A stretch of DNA of 64,000 bases. Origin: Cyanobium usitatum str. Tous. GTDB lineage: Bacteria; Cyanobacteriota; Cyanobacteriia; PCC-6307; Cyanobiaceae. The position numbers and the translations under genes were made by a program. Below the pieces are notes generated by a model that ran no database searches, was not told the origin of the DNA, and saw nothing but the letters and a program-made list of their open reading frames with translations. The DNA is taken from contig NZ_PXXO01000005.1 of assembly GCF_003011885.1 (NCBI RefSeq), forward strand, positions 62,001-126,000. Reading direction: 5' to 3'. Positions 44,662 to 53,000 of the stretch are shown here, piece after piece; the stretch's first letter is position 1; each line of letters opens with the position of its first letter.

Positions 44662-46461
44662 TCAGAGAGCGGCCAGGCCCCGCTCCTGCAGGTCGGCCAG
44701 CTGGGCATAGACACCCCCCGCCAGGCGCAAGTCGCTGTGGCTGCCCTGCTCAATCAAGTGCCCCTTGCGCAACACCAAGATGCGATCTGCCGCCTCCACC
44801 GTGGCAAGGCGGTGGGCAATCACGATGGCGGTGCGCTGCTGCAGCAGGCGCGAAAGATCCCGCTGCAGGGTGGCTTCGGTGGAGGGATCCATAAAAGCCG
44901 TGGCCTCATCCATCACCAGCACTGAGGGATCGCGGATCGCCACTCGGGCCACTGAGAGGAGTTGGCGCTCGCCGGAGGAGAGGTTGCCGCCGCGCTCACG
45001 CAGCTCCGTGGCCAGCCCATCAGGCAGGCGTCGCAGCAGGGGCTCCAGGCCAAGCTCAGCGCAGATCTGATGCAGTGCTTCGCTGCTGATCGGGGCGTCG
45101 AGGCGCAGATTGTCGGCCACGTTGCCGCTGAAGAGGAAGGTGTCCTGCAGGACCACCCCTAGCCGCTGACGCAGGGTGGGAATCGGCAATTGGCGGATGT
45201 CGATGCCATCGAGCAGGATCCGGCCGCGCTGGGGCTCATAGAGCCGGCACAACAGGCGGATCACGGTGGTTTTGCCTGAGCCGGTAGGGCCCACAAGGGC
45301 CACGTGTTCACCGGGAGCAATGCGGAAGGAAAGATCGGTGAGGATCGGGTCGTCTTCTCGATAGGCAAAAGACACGTTGTCGAAAATCACCTCACCAGCA
45401 CTGGCCCGCTTACTGCCGCTCTGAATGGCTGCAGCAGAGCGTTCACTAGCTGGTAGATCAGCGATCTCGATCGGTTGCTCGAGCAGCTCGCCGATGCGTT
45501 CAACAGCGGTGAGGCCCCCCTGGATCTGGGTGAAGCGCTCCGCCAGCTGGCGCAGGGGATCAAACAACCGCTGGGAATAAAGGATGAAGGTGGTGAGGGT
45601 GCCTAGGCCCATGGCACTGCCGAGCACCATCCAGCCGCCCAGGGCAAGCACCACGGCCACGGCGGTCAGGGCCACCCATTCGATGAAGGCCGAGATGGCG
45701 CTGTCAAAGAGGATTGTGCCGTTGACGGCCTCGCGATAGGCGGCGGTGACCTGGGAGAAACGGGCGCTGTTGGTGGCCTCGCGGCGGAACATTTGCACCA
45801 CCTCCAAGCCCTGGAGGTTTTCCTGCAGATCAGCATTGAGCTGGCTGAGCTCCTCGCGCACCCGGTAGTTGGCCTTACGGAAGCGACCTTGCAACCAAAG
45901 AATGCCGAGCACCACCGGCACCTGGCTGACCAGCAGCAGCAGGCCGAGCCGCCACTCGATCGAGATCATCGTGACCGCGATCACCAGCAGGGTGACCAGG
46001 TCGGCCAGCACACCCACGGCGCCACTGCCAAACACCTCGGCTAGGGCATCGACATCACTGGTGAGCCGGGTGAGCAGCTTGCCAACGGGAGTGCGGTCGT
46101 GGAAGCGCAGCGACAGTGCCATGGCGTGGGCAAACAGGTCGTCGCGGATGCGGGCGGTGAGCCGCTGGCCAACGGCCTGAACGTTGAAGGTTTGGATGCC
46201 CTGCAAACCCAGACGCAGCATCACCGCACCAAGCAGCAACAGCACCAGCAGGCGCAGGGCCTCCGGCACCGCCATGCCATCAAGCCAGCCCAGGGTGGGT
46301 TCTCGCCGCAACACGGCGATTGCCTGGCCCACCAGCAGCGGTTGCACCGCAGCGGCGAAGGCCACCGGGATCAGCAGCAGCAGGGTGAGGCCGAGGCGGC
46401 GGCGATCACGGCCGAGGTAGGGCAGCAGGCGGGCCAGGCGTTGCCGGTCAAGGCCTGCCAT
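44662..46461 (-). CDS. ABC exporter, fused permease and ATPase
   Basis: 599 aa. Six membrane helices (about 20-300) carry the type IV exporter coupling helices, followed by an ATPase with Walker A VGPTGSGKTT, signature LSSGERQLLSVARVA, Walker B VLVMDEATA and the H-loop IAHRLATV. It is a half-transporter that should work as a homodimer, moving lipids, peptides or drugs (MsbA/MdlB-like). Its ATG shares a base with the hisG stop. Confidence 0.9.
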   Translation of the reverse strand: MAGLDRQRLARLLPYLGRDRRRLGLTLLLLIPVAFAAAVQPLLVGQAIAVLRREPTLGWLDGMAVPEALRLLVLLLLGAVMLRLGLQGIQTFNVQAVGQRLTARIRDDLFAHAMALSLRFHDRTPVGKLLTRLTSDVDALAEVFGSGAVGVLADLVTLLVIAVTMISIEWRLGLLLLVSQVPVVLGILWLQGRFRKANYRVREELSQLNADLQENLQGLEVVQMFRREATNSARFSQVTAAYREAVNGTILFDSAISAFIEWVALTAVAVVLALGGWMVLGSAMGLGTLTTFILYSQRLFDPLRQLAERFTQIQGGLTAVERIGELLEQPIEIADLPASERSAAAIQSGSKRASAGEVIFDNVSFAYREDDPILTDLSFRIAPGEHVALVGPTGSGKTTVIRLLCRLYEPQRGRILLDGIDIRQLPIPTLRQRLGVVLQDTFLFSGNVADNLRLDAPISSEALHQICAELGLEPLLRRLPDGLATELRERGGNLSSGERQLLSVARVAIRDPSVLVMDEATAFMDPSTEATLQRDLSRLLQQRTAIVIAHRLATVEAADRILVLRKGHLIEQGSHSDLRLAGGVYAQLADLQERGLAAL

Positions 46462-47108
46462 CAGCTACCTCGGGGGGTGGCAACCAGTGCGATGCGGTCG
46501 ACGATTGCCTGTAGGGGACCGTCGTCGAGTCGCAGGGCTAAGGGGTGGCCCACCAGCCTGGCGGTGGAGTGGAAAAGATCTTCAATGGCGATCAGGCCGT
46601 TTTCCTCCAGGGTGCGACCGGTGGCTACCAGATCGACGATCGCCTCACTCATGCCGGTAATCGGTCCCAGCTCTACCGATCCAGCTAGATGGATCAACTC
46701 CACCGGTAGGTCGAGGGCATCAAAGAAGGCCTGGGCGCAGCCGGTGAATTTGCTAGCAACGCGGCAGTGGGCGGGCAGGTCGGAAGCGCGGCGATAGCCA
46801 CTACTTGCCTTCACCGCCACGCTCATGCGGCACCCACCGAAACCCAGATCGAGCAGCTGGGCTACCGGCAGCTGGTGTTCGCGGATCACGTCGTAGCCCA
46901 CCACGCCGAGCTGGGCCTGGCCATAGGCCACGTAGACGGGCACATCGGCATTGCGCACCAGCAGGGCCCGGGCCTGGCCGCAGGCGCTGGGCACCATCAA
47001 CTGGCGGTTGCCGGGCTCAAGCAGGCCAGCGAAATCGAGACCAGCGGCCGCAAAACGGGCCACCGAATCCTTAAGCAGGGCACCTTTAGCGAGGGCGACG
47101 GTGATCAT
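46461..47108 (-). CDS. hisG: ATP phosphoribosyltransferase, short form
   Basis: 215 aa from ATG 47108. First enzyme of histidine synthesis (ATP plus PRPP). Motifs: [48 protein letters not shown] and [24 protein letters not shown], the phosphate-binding loop. The length lacks the C-terminal regulatory domain, so it is the short HisG that needs HisZ as its partner; hisZ is not in this window. Confidence 0.95.
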   Translation of the reverse strand: MITVALAKGALLKDSVARFAAAGLDFAGLLEPGNRQLMVPSACGQARALLVRNADVPVYVAYGQAQLGVVGYDVIREHQLPVAQLLDLGFGGCRMSVAVKASSGYRRASDLPAHCRVASKFTGCAQAFFDALDLPVELIHLAGSVELGPITGMSEAIVDLVATGRTLEENGLIAIEDLFHSTARLVGHPLALRLDDGPLQAIVDRIALVATPRGS

Positions 47109-47160
47109 GCCGGGGCTGCAGCGGTGATCATGGAAAGGCGCCACAAACTGGACTTTAACG

Positions 47161-47904
47161 ATGCAGCAACTCAGCGTCGGGCTGATTCCGGTACTGCGCG
47201 ACAACTACATCTTTCTGATGCAGCGCCAGGGCCAGGCGGTGGTGGTCGATCCTGCCGTGGCAGAGCCAGTGATCGCTGCCCTCGAGCAGCAGGGGCTGGA
47301 GCTGGTGGCGATCCTGCAAACCCACCACCACAGCGACCACATCGGCGGCACCCCCGGACTTCTGGCCCGCTGGCCCAAGGCGGCGGTGCTGGCTAGCCGC
47401 GACGACCTGCTGCGAATTCCGCTGCAAACCATGGGGGTGGGCGATGGCGACAGCGTTGAGTTGCTGGGTGAGCAGGTGCAGGTGATCGCCGTGCCGGGGC
47501 ATACCCGCGCCCACATCGCCTACTACCTGCCCGCTTCCGGGCACCTGTTCTGCGGCGACACCCTGTTTGCCGGGGGTTGCGGGCGATTGTTTGAGGGCAG
47601 CGCAGCCGACATGCATGTTTCGCTGCAGCGGCTGGCCCAGCTACCGGCAGCCACCAAGGTGTGGTGCGCCCATGAATACACGCAAGCCAATTTGGGCTGG
47701 GCCGCCGCGGTGGTGGCAGCCAGCGATCCCTGCGCCGGTGCTATTGAGGCGCGGCTGGCGGCGGTTGGGGCGGCGCGGGCCCGGGGCGAAGCCACCATCC
47801 CCAGCAGCGTGGAGCTGGAGCGAGCCACCAATTTGTTTGTGCGAGCAAGTAGCCCGGAGCAGTTGGCCGAGCTGCGGCTTAGTAAGGATCACTGGCCCAG
47901 CTAG
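47161..47904 (+). CDS. gloB: Hydroxyacylglutathione hydrolase (glyoxalase II)
   Basis: 247 aa, metallo-beta-lactamase fold. Zinc ligands in [23 protein letters not shown] and [19 protein letters not shown]; a later His in [11 protein letters not shown]. It hydrolyses S-lactoylglutathione in methylglyoxal detoxification. It is divergent from hisG and its end overlaps the convergent ABC gene by 4 nt. Confidence 0.93.
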   Translation: MQQLSVGLIPVLRDNYIFLMQRQGQAVVVDPAVAEPVIAALEQQGLELVAILQTHHHSDHIGGTPGLLARWPKAAVLASRDDLLRIPLQTMGVGDGDSVELLGEQVQVIAVPGHTRAHIAYYLPASGHLFCGDTLFAGGCGRLFEGSAADMHVSLQRLAQLPAATKVWCAHEYTQANLGWAAAVVAASDPCAGAIEARLAAVGAARARGEATIPSSVELERATNLFVRASSPEQLAELRLSKDHWPS

Positions 47905-49079
47905 GGCCGCTGGGCAGGGGGGCCAACCTGCAGGGCCTGCTGGGATGGGAAGAGCACACCAAGGGCTCCGGGGCGCAGGGTTAGCCGGCAGCGTTGGCCC
48001 CGGCTGTATTCAGCCTCCAAAGGCAAGCGCAGCCGTAGTTTCAGATCACCGAGCTGCACTCGGTAGAGCCATTCCCGGCCCAGGAATTCTCGCCCCTGCA
48101 CCCAGGCCTCGCCCTCCGCATCTGGATGGAGACCAATCGCCTCAGGACTGACCAGCACCTCCTCGCTATCACCTGCAGCTCCCCCTTGGGGCAGCAGGGA
48201 GGAGCCGGCTTTGGCGTGCAGGCTTCCTAGAGCTGTGACCACCTGCTCACCACATCGCTGGGCCGGCAGCAGGTTGCCTTGGAGCACAAAGCGCCCCACA
48301 AAGGAGGTGGCGGGGTGCTGCACCAGCTGCCTGGGGCTGGCGCATTGATGCAGCACCCCATCGCGCAACACCGCCACTCGATCACAGATGGCAAGTGCTT
48401 CTTCGGGATCGTGGGTAACGATCAGGCCGCTGGCACCACAGCGCGAAAGCACGGCGGGCAGCTCGCTGCGCAGCCGCAGGCGCACCTCCACATCGAGGTT
48501 TGAGAAGGGTTCATCGAGGAGCACCACGGAGGGGCCCGGCGCCAGGGCCCGGGCCAATGCGAGCCGCTGGCGCTGGCCGCCCGAAAGCTCGTGGGGATAA
48601 CGGCCCTCCAAGCCATTGAGCCCGAGCAGCTCCAGCAACCAACTAGCCCGGCTGCTGTCCTGACCGCGCCGCAGGCCAAAACAGGCATTGCGCCAGGCGT
48701 CCAGGTGGGGGAACAGGGCGTAGTCCTGAAACACCATGCCAACGCCGCGGCGCTCCGGTGGTAGCCAGCGGCCTTGACCGGCCACGGCCCGGCCGTCGAT
48801 CAATACAGAACCGCGCTCTGGCCGCTCAAAGCCAGCGATCAAGCGCAGCAGGGTGGTTTTGCCGCAACCGGAGGGTCCAAGCAAGCCCACCAATTCGCCC
48901 TGATGGAGGGCTAGATCAATGCCCTGCAACGTCCAGTCGCCTGCTGTGGCATTGGCGTAGCGGTGCCACAGGCCTTGCAGCTGCACGTGTTCGCGCAACG
49001 GCAAATCGGCAGGCATCAGCTCGGCAAGGGGGCTGGCGATCGGCGCAGGACCGGCAAGGGCCATAGGCTCAGCCACCAT
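47901..49079 (-). CDS. ABC transporter ATPase of the FbpC/PotA/FutC type
   Basis: 392 aa. An ATPase domain (about 30-255) has Walker A LLGPSGCGKTTLLRL, Q-loop FQDYALFPHL, signature ELSGGQRQRLALARAL, Walker B VVLLDEPFSNLD and the H-loop TVTHD-like VTHDPEEAL. It is followed by a C-terminal TOBE-type domain typical of importers for iron, sulfate, molybdate, spermidine or thiamine. The substrate cannot be settled because no permease or binding protein lies next to it. Divergent from ridA. Confidence 0.87.
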   Translation of the reverse strand: MVAEPMALAGPAPIASPLAELMPADLPLREHVQLQGLWHRYANATAGDWTLQGIDLALHQGELVGLLGPSGCGKTTLLRLIAGFERPERGSVLIDGRAVAGQGRWLPPERRGVGMVFQDYALFPHLDAWRNACFGLRRGQDSSRASWLLELLGLNGLEGRYPHELSGGQRQRLALARALAPGPSVVLLDEPFSNLDVEVRLRLRSELPAVLSRCGASGLIVTHDPEEALAICDRVAVLRDGVLHQCASPRQLVQHPATSFVGRFVLQGNLLPAQRCGEQVVTALGSLHAKAGSSLLPQGGAAGDSEEVLVSPEAIGLHPDAEGEAWVQGREFLGREWLYRVQLGDLKLRLRLPLEAEYSRGQRCRLTLRPGALGVLFPSQQALQVGPPAQRP

Positions 49080-49090
49080 CCTGACCTGGC

Positions 49091-49492
49091 ATGAGTCACC
49101 CGATGCAGCCCGAAGCCGTAATCACCGCCAGCGCCCCTGCGCCAGTAGGCCCTTATAACCAGGCGGTGAAGGCGGGGGGAGTGCTGTATTGCTCCGGTCA
49201 GATCGCCCTGGATCCCAGCACTGGCTTGATGGTGGGGGCTGGCGATGTGGAGGCCGAGACCCGCCAGGTGCTCAGCAACTTGCAGGCCGTGCTGGAAGCT
49301 GGCGGCAGCAGCCCAGGACAGGTGCTGCGCACCACGGTATTTCTGGCAGACCTGGGCGATTTCGCTCGGGTTAATGCGATTTATGCGGAGCTATTTAGCG
49401 ATGGGGTGTCGCCGGCTCGGGCCTGTGTCGAAGTGGCGGCTCTGCCCAAGGGGGCTCGGGTTGAAATCGACTGCATTGCCTTAGCCGTTTAG
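49091..49492 (+). CDS. ridA: RidA-family enamine/imine deaminase
   Basis: 133 aa, YjgF/YER057c/UK114 fold. It hydrolyses reactive 2-aminoacrylate-type enamines. The conserved AP-PVGPYNQAV, VLYCSGQIALDP, and the C-terminal SPARACVEVAALPKGARVEIDCIA with the key Arg are all present. It begins about 11 nt from the start of the divergent ABC gene, so both share one small promoter region. Confidence 0.93.
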   Translation: MSHPMQPEAVITASAPAPVGPYNQAVKAGGVLYCSGQIALDPSTGLMVGAGDVEAETRQVLSNLQAVLEAGGSSPGQVLRTTVFLADLGDFARVNAIYAELFSDGVSPARACVEVAALPKGARVEIDCIALAV

Positions 49493-49510
49493 TAACTGAC
49501 TGCTAAGGAA

Positions 49511-49678
49511 CTAGTTGGGTGGATTCAAGGGGCAATCCATCAGCCCGGCAGCTTGCTCATCTACGGCGCTGAGTCGCTCCAGGATTGAGCGCAGGTCGAG
49601 GACGGACAATTCGCCATCTCGCCCCCACTTCATCACCGAGCGACCGATATCAGTGGAGTCGCCATTGCCGGAGCTCAT
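49511..49678 (-). CDS. Small conserved-looking hypothetical protein
   Basis: 55 aa from ATG 49678 (other in-frame starts at 49684 and 49714). Sequence reads SSGNGDSTDIGRSVMKWGRDGELSV followed by LDLRSILERLSAVDEQAAG and a Pro/Asn end. A helical C-half and even codon use suggest a real small protein. No domain is recognised. It is convergent with ridA, with only 18 nt between stops. Confidence 0.5.
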   Translation of the reverse strand: MSSGNGDSTDIGRSVMKWGRDGELSVLDLRSILERLSAVDEQAAGLMDCPLNPPN

Positions 49679-49713
49679 CACCATGACCAGGACCCCGCGT
49701 GTTGATTTCAACA

Positions 49714-49905
49714 CTAGCTAGGCGCGGGGAGCATGAATTCAAATAATTCGCCCTGCACCAGCACCGAGCCTTGGCGAGGACCAGGGGACTGGGGGTGACC
49801 CCGGACTGGAGCAGCACAAAAGGTCTGCAAATGTGACATCCACTCTTCGGCGCGGAAGACGGCGTAGGGGGAGGAAACCGGGGCGGATGCCGGGGTGGAA
49901 ATCAT
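49714..49905 (-). CDS. Small hypothetical protein
   Basis: 63 aa, starting MISTPASAPVSSPYAVFRAE. A short helix EEWMSHLQTF is followed by CAAPVRGHPQSPGPRQGSVLVQG and ELFEFML. A recognisable promoter lies just upstream at the right distance, which supports it. The other strand and frames are also open, so this is not certain. Function unknown. Confidence 0.5.
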   Translation of the reverse strand: MISTPASAPVSSPYAVFRAEEWMSHLQTFCAAPVRGHPQSPGPRQGSVLVQGELFEFMLPAPS

Positions 49906-49930
49906 GACCCTGGACCATTAATACACCCGT

Positions 49931-49957
49931 ACTATAGGCGTGAAATCGCATTGTCAA
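49931..49957 (-). promoter_or_regulatory. Sigma-70-type promoter for the 49714-49905 gene
   Basis: On the minus strand TTGACA (complement of 49952-49957) is followed after 15 nt by TATAGT (complement of 49931-49936). The spacer is slightly short, but both boxes are close to consensus. The start codon at 49905 lies about 25 nt further on. Confidence 0.5.
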
Positions 49958-50014
49958 CTGCCCAGGCCTGGCCCGCTTTGGAAAGGATGGTGGGTTGGCC
50001 TGTCTGCGATTGAG

Positions 50015-50161
50015 ATGAAACTGCCAGAGGGTTGGCGGGTCTGGCTGCTGGTTATTGGGCTGAATGTCCTAGCCGGCTATCTCTGGTTTATCGATCGAGC
50101 CGTCGAGCCGCCAGCCGCTGGTGGCAACCTCCTGGACCTGATCCGATCCCTAGGCCGCTGA
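50015..50161 (+). CDS. Small single-span membrane protein
   Basis: 48 aa from ATG 50015 (an upstream ATG at 49940 would add 25). One hydrophobic helix, WRVWLLVIGLNVLAGYLWFI, is flanked by an acidic/Pro segment and a C-terminal LLDLIRSLGR helix. It sits just before tRNA-Pro. Function unknown. Confidence 0.5.
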   Translation: MKLPEGWRVWLLVIGLNVLAGYLWFIDRAVEPPAAGGNLLDLIRSLGR

Positions 50162-50204
50162 GCCTTGCCTGATGGCGCCGGCGCACCCCTAAGCTCATCA
50201 GCGA

Positions 50205-50278
50205 CGGGGCGTGGCGCAGCTTGGTAGCGCGGGTGCTTTGGGAGCACTAGGTCGCAGGTTCGAATCCTGTCGCCCCGA
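50205..50278 (+). tRNA. tRNA-Pro (anticodon UGG)
   Basis: 74-nt cloverleaf: acceptor stem CGGGGCG (50205-50211) pairs with CGCCCCG (50271-50277), discriminator A, D-arm with GCGCAGCTTGGTAGCGC, anticodon stem GGTGC/GCACT with a seven-base loop TTTGGGA giving TGG followed by G37 as in tRNA-Pro, and T-arm CAGGTTCGAATCCTG. CCA is not encoded. It marks the edge between the core and accessory parts of the window, though no att-type repeat of its 3' end was found further on. Confidence 0.97.
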
Positions 50279-50482
50279 TTGACTTTTCACCGATAGGCCT
50301 TCAGCAGGGCACCCAAAAGGCACCCAAACCGTGTTCAAGCGTTATGTGGCTTCCTCTCTTGGCGGCTGCTTTCAGCGCCAAAAAGGCGCCGCCCGCGCCA
50401 GCGGAGCGAGGAAACCGGCCACTTCTCAGGGGCCTTGCATCAATTGCTTACCGGGATTTGGTCCCGACTTGCGGTGTCTTGA

Positions 50483-50839
50483 TCAGTCATTACGCAGCCG
50501 ATTGGAAAAACTGCTGCGCAGTGCTGGCTCAGCAGGCTCTGAAATTGGCTGCCGACCGCCCTTGACACCAATCGACTCCCGGCAGCGGTCCACCAGCTCC
50601 TGCCGCAGCACGTCGGGGCTTTCGATGCGGATGCCACCGCCAAAGGCAAATAGCCAGCTGGGCAGATCGATGTCGGCCGCAACTGTCCAGCTAGGCAGAT
50701 CCAGCTCCACCGGGTAGGGATGGCTGGAGTCGGCCGGGCCGGGTTCGAGCACATGCGGCGCCTTGGGGTGGTGCCACCAGCTATCGCCAGGCAGGGGCTT
50801 GGAGAAGCGGTTGTGCTCGATTAGGTAGCGCAGCAGGCC
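50483..50839 (-). pseudogene. Remnant of a WYL-domain transcriptional regulator (C-terminal part)
   Basis: The frame reads LLRYLIEHNRFSKPLPGD, WWHHPKAPHVLEPGP and WLFAFGGGIRIESPDVLRQELVDRC, which is the end of a WYL-domain regulator. The open frame ends upstream at a stop at 50840-50842, and the N-terminal helix-turn-helix half is missing. It abuts an opposite-strand hydrolase remnant within a few bases. The likely cause is a deletion joining two decayed genes. Confidence 0.65.
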
Positions 50840-51346
50840 CTACGCAAGCAGGTGCAGCTGGAGAGGCAGCTCAATCCAAACCTGCCCCTGTTTATTGGCG
50901 GCAAGTCGATGGGCGGCCGGGTAGCGAGCCTGCTCCTAAACGAGCTTGCAGCCAGCTATGGGGTGAAGGGTTGCCTTTGCCTTGGCTATCCCTTCCATCC
51001 ACCAGGCAAGCCGCTGTAGCTACGCACCGAGCACCTGGCCACCCTGCAGACGCCAGCACTGATCTTGCAGGGCGAACGCGACAGCTTTGGGCGCCGTGAG
51101 GAGGTTGACTCCTACAGCCTCTCGCAACAGATACAGCTGCGCTGGATACCTAGTGGTGACCACAGCTTTAAGCCCACCCGCAGCTCTGGCCTGAGCGAGG
51201 CGGAGAACTGGACGACAGCTGTGGAATTCAGTGATCAGTTCCTACGGCTGCTGCTGATGTCGCCTGGATCTACGCCTCAGCAGCCACATCCCGCTGAGGG
51301 ATCAGGGCCGCATGGCAAAAGCAGTACTGCTTTCAGTACCAAATAA
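50837..51346 (+). pseudogene. Alpha/beta hydrolase remnant of the KANL3/Tex30 type, in-frame TAG
   Basis: Reads ALRKQVQLERQLNPNLPLF, then IGGKSMGGRVASLLLNELA (nucleophile Ser in GKSMGG), GCLCLGYPFHPPGKPL, then TAG at 51017-51019. It continues in the same frame with LRTEHLATLQTPALILQGERD and IPSGDHSFKP (catalytic His) to the stop at 51344-51346. The frame is open on both sides, so one substitution interrupts it. The N-terminus is lost at the junction with the WYL remnant. Confidence 0.7.
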
Positions 51347-51391
51347 TGCCCAGGCGGCCTAGGGTTGCCCTATCGACTGCTGAGTCTGTCC

Positions 51392-51679
51392 ATGGCCGAC
51401 CAGCCCCTAAACGTGCTCCGTTCGGCCGAGCTCAAGCGGGGCGGCATCGCGGCGGTGGAGCAAGCCCTACGTGCTGGTCCGGTGCATCTGCTCAAGCGCA
51501 ACAGCCCAGCGGCCGTAGTGATCAGTGAAGCTGAATACAACCGCCTGCGGCGATTAGCTGATCGTCCAGCCGCTGCAGGGCCGAGCTGCCTGGACTGGTT
51601 ACTGGCCCTGCCCTCAGCAGCGACAGCCCGGAGCAAGCAGGAGATCGACGCTGAGCTGCGGCAGGAACGCGAGTGGTGA
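51392..51679 (+). CDS. Phd/YefM-type antitoxin
   Basis: 95 aa from ATG 51392. The N-terminal DNA-binding part QPLNVLRSAELKRGGIAAVEQAL, VHLLKRNSPAAVVISEAEYNRLRRL has the prevent-host-death pattern, and the acidic/basic C-terminal tail (IDAELRQEREW) would wrap the toxin. It represses its own operon and neutralises the PIN toxin encoded immediately after. The genes overlap by 7 nt (GTG start inside the end). Confidence 0.85.
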   Translation: MADQPLNVLRSAELKRGGIAAVEQALRAGPVHLLKRNSPAAVVISEAEYNRLRRLADRPAAAGPSCLDWLLALPSAATARSKQEIDAELRQEREW

Positions 51680-52116
51680 TTGCCTTTCTCGATGCCAGCG
51701 CCGTGATCTACGCCGTAGAAGGAACAGAGGCGTGGGCCGAGGTTCTGAAGCAACAGCTGCGGCAGCTGGCCACAACGGCAGATACCTCCGCAGGGGGCCT
51801 GCAGCTGGCCATCAGCCGCCTGAGCTGGCTGGAGTGCCGAGTTGGACCGCTGCGCCGGCGGGATGCGGAGGCCCTGAGCCGGTTCGATGACTTTTTCCTG
51901 CACCCGGACCTGGAATGGGTGGAGCTCAGCCCGGCTGTTGTGGAGCAGGCCACGCAATTACGGGCCGAGCACAACCTGCGTACCCCCGATGCGCTGCAGG
52001 CAGCCAGCTGTCTGCAGCTTGGTGCCGGTGCCGTGATGGTCACTGGCGATGCCGGTTTCCAGAGGGTGCCGTCACTCCGCCTGGCGCTAGTGAACGGAGC
52101 TGAAGGCCAAAACTGA
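51673..52116 (+). CDS. PIN-domain ribonuclease toxin (VapC-like)
   Basis: 147 aa from GTG 51673. The four acidic residues of PIN nucleases are present: Asp in AFLDASAVIYA, Glu in LSWLECRVG, Asp in RTPDALQAASC, and Asp in VTGDAGFQRV. It cleaves RNA (tRNA or rRNA in studied VapCs) when the antitoxin fails. The module looks intact. Confidence 0.88.
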   Translation: MVIAFLDASAVIYAVEGTEAWAEVLKQQLRQLATTADTSAGGLQLAISRLSWLECRVGPLRRRDAEALSRFDDFFLHPDLEWVELSPAVVEQATQLRAEHNLRTPDALQAASCLQLGAGAVMVTGDAGFQRVPSLRLALVNGAEGQN

Positions 52117-52210
52117 ATCAGGGGATTAGGGCCATCCCAGTGATGCCCCTATCCCAATTCGGCAGAGCGTCCATTCCTCTGCGCCAAAAAAGGTATAGAT
52201 TTTGCACTCT

Positions 52211-52474
52211 ATGGACTTTGAGTTCGACTCGCTCAAGAGCAAGGCCAACCAGGCGAAGCACGGCATCGACTTCGTCGATGCCCAGGCTCTGTGGAACGAT
52301 CCCGACCTACTGGAAATCCCAGCCCGCACCACAGATGAGCCGCGGTTTCTCGTCATTGCTCAGATCCATGGCAAGCACTGGTCAGCCGTGATCACCCATC
52401 GCCGCCAGGCCATCCGTCTCATTTCTGTCCGTCGCTCCCGCCTGGAAGAGGTACAGCTCTATGAACAGCTCTGA
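52211..52474 (+). CDS. BrnT family toxin
   Basis: 87 aa from ATG 52211. Typical RelE-like ribonuclease: FEFDSLKSKANQAKHGIDFVDAQALWNDP, then TDEPRFLVIAQIHGKHWSAV and RRQAIRLISVRRSRLEEVQLYE. BrnT inhibits translation and is regulated by BrnA. Start of the toxin-first operon; TATAGAT lies 16 nt upstream of the ATG but no good -35 is seen. It overlaps the antitoxin gene by 14 nt. Confidence 0.87.
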   Translation: MDFEFDSLKSKANQAKHGIDFVDAQALWNDPDLLEIPARTTDEPRFLVIAQIHGKHWSAVITHRRQAIRLISVRRSRLEEVQLYEQL

Positions 52475-52715
52475 ATTCGATCGTCGCTTTGATGCTGGTG
52501 ACACCGTGCTCGACGCACTTGATCTCGACGCCGCTACGCGGCCCCGCTTGCAGCAAAAGCGCGTCAATGTTGATTTCCCCCTCTGGATGGTCGAGCAGCT
52601 CGATCGTGAGGCCACCCGCCTTGGCGTGACACGTCAATCGATCATCAAAGTCTGGCTCGCTGAGCGACTGGAGCACCGCACTGAATCAAGCCTGGGCACA
52701 GCCACCATCCACTGA
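52461..52715 (+). CDS. BrnA/CopG-type ribbon-helix-helix antitoxin
   Basis: 84 aa. A short acidic N-terminus is followed by the strand-helix-helix RVNVDFPLWMVEQLDREATRLGVTRQSIIKVWLAERL, typical of ribbon-helix-helix repressors. It binds BrnT and the operator. The gene order toxin-antitoxin and the overlap support one module. Confidence 0.85.
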   Translation: MNSSEFDRRFDAGDTVLDALDLDAATRPRLQQKRVNVDFPLWMVEQLDREATRLGVTRQSIIKVWLAERLEHRTESSLGTATIH

Positions 52716-52724
52716 AGGACCTCA

Positions 52725-53000
52725 TCACCAAAGGCCTATCTGCTCAGTCTCGGCGCTACCAAGACTGAATCGAGACGTTTCTGGTGTCGCACCGATAGGT
52801 GCGCCCTGCTGAGCAGCACCGATAGGTGCGCCCTGCAGAACCACACCAAGCGGTTGCTTGATGCCGCTGCACTCTCCTGGTCGCGACCGGCGTTCTCCAT
52901 TGCTCAAGATCAAGTGGCCGGACTCCCGCACAATGCGGTAGCCCAGCTTCTGGAACACACGAACCGCATCCTTTTGGCTGATGCCTGGCAAGCGAGGCAT
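52725..53000 (-). CDS. HicA-like mRNA interferase with a rewritten C-terminus
   Basis: 91 aa, starting MPRLPGISQKDAVRVFQKLG and YRIVRESGHLILSNGERR, the HicA double-stranded RNA-binding fold with the catalytic His in the ESGHLIL strand. The usual end, an LRQAGIS-like helix, is replaced after GIKQPLGVV by LQGAPIGAAQQGAPIGAT encoded by two copies of a 27-nt-spaced repeat. A polar tail then runs to the stop. Normal HicA is 60-75 aa. It may be inactive. It follows hicB directly (TGAATG). Confidence 0.6.
   Translation of the reverse strand: MPRLPGISQKDAVRVFQKLGYRIVRESGHLILSNGERRSRPGECSGIKQPLGVVLQGAPIGAAQQGAPIGATPETSRFSLGSAETEQIGLW
52789..52836 (+). repeat. Two copies of a 21-nt hairpin-forming repeat within hicA
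   Basis: GCACCGATAGGTGCGCCCTG(C) occurs at 52789-52809 and 52816-52836, a 27-nt period. Each copy contains CACC-GATA-GGTG, a 4-bp stem with a GATA loop. CACCGATAGG also occurs near 50288, just after tRNA-Pro. The period of 9 codons keeps the hicA frame open. Confidence 0.7.

Noticed and set aside
52741-52840. CRISPR array from the CACCGATAGGTG repeats
   Set aside because: Only two copies with a 6-nt spacer, inside a coding frame, and no cas genes; a short tandem repeat explains it.
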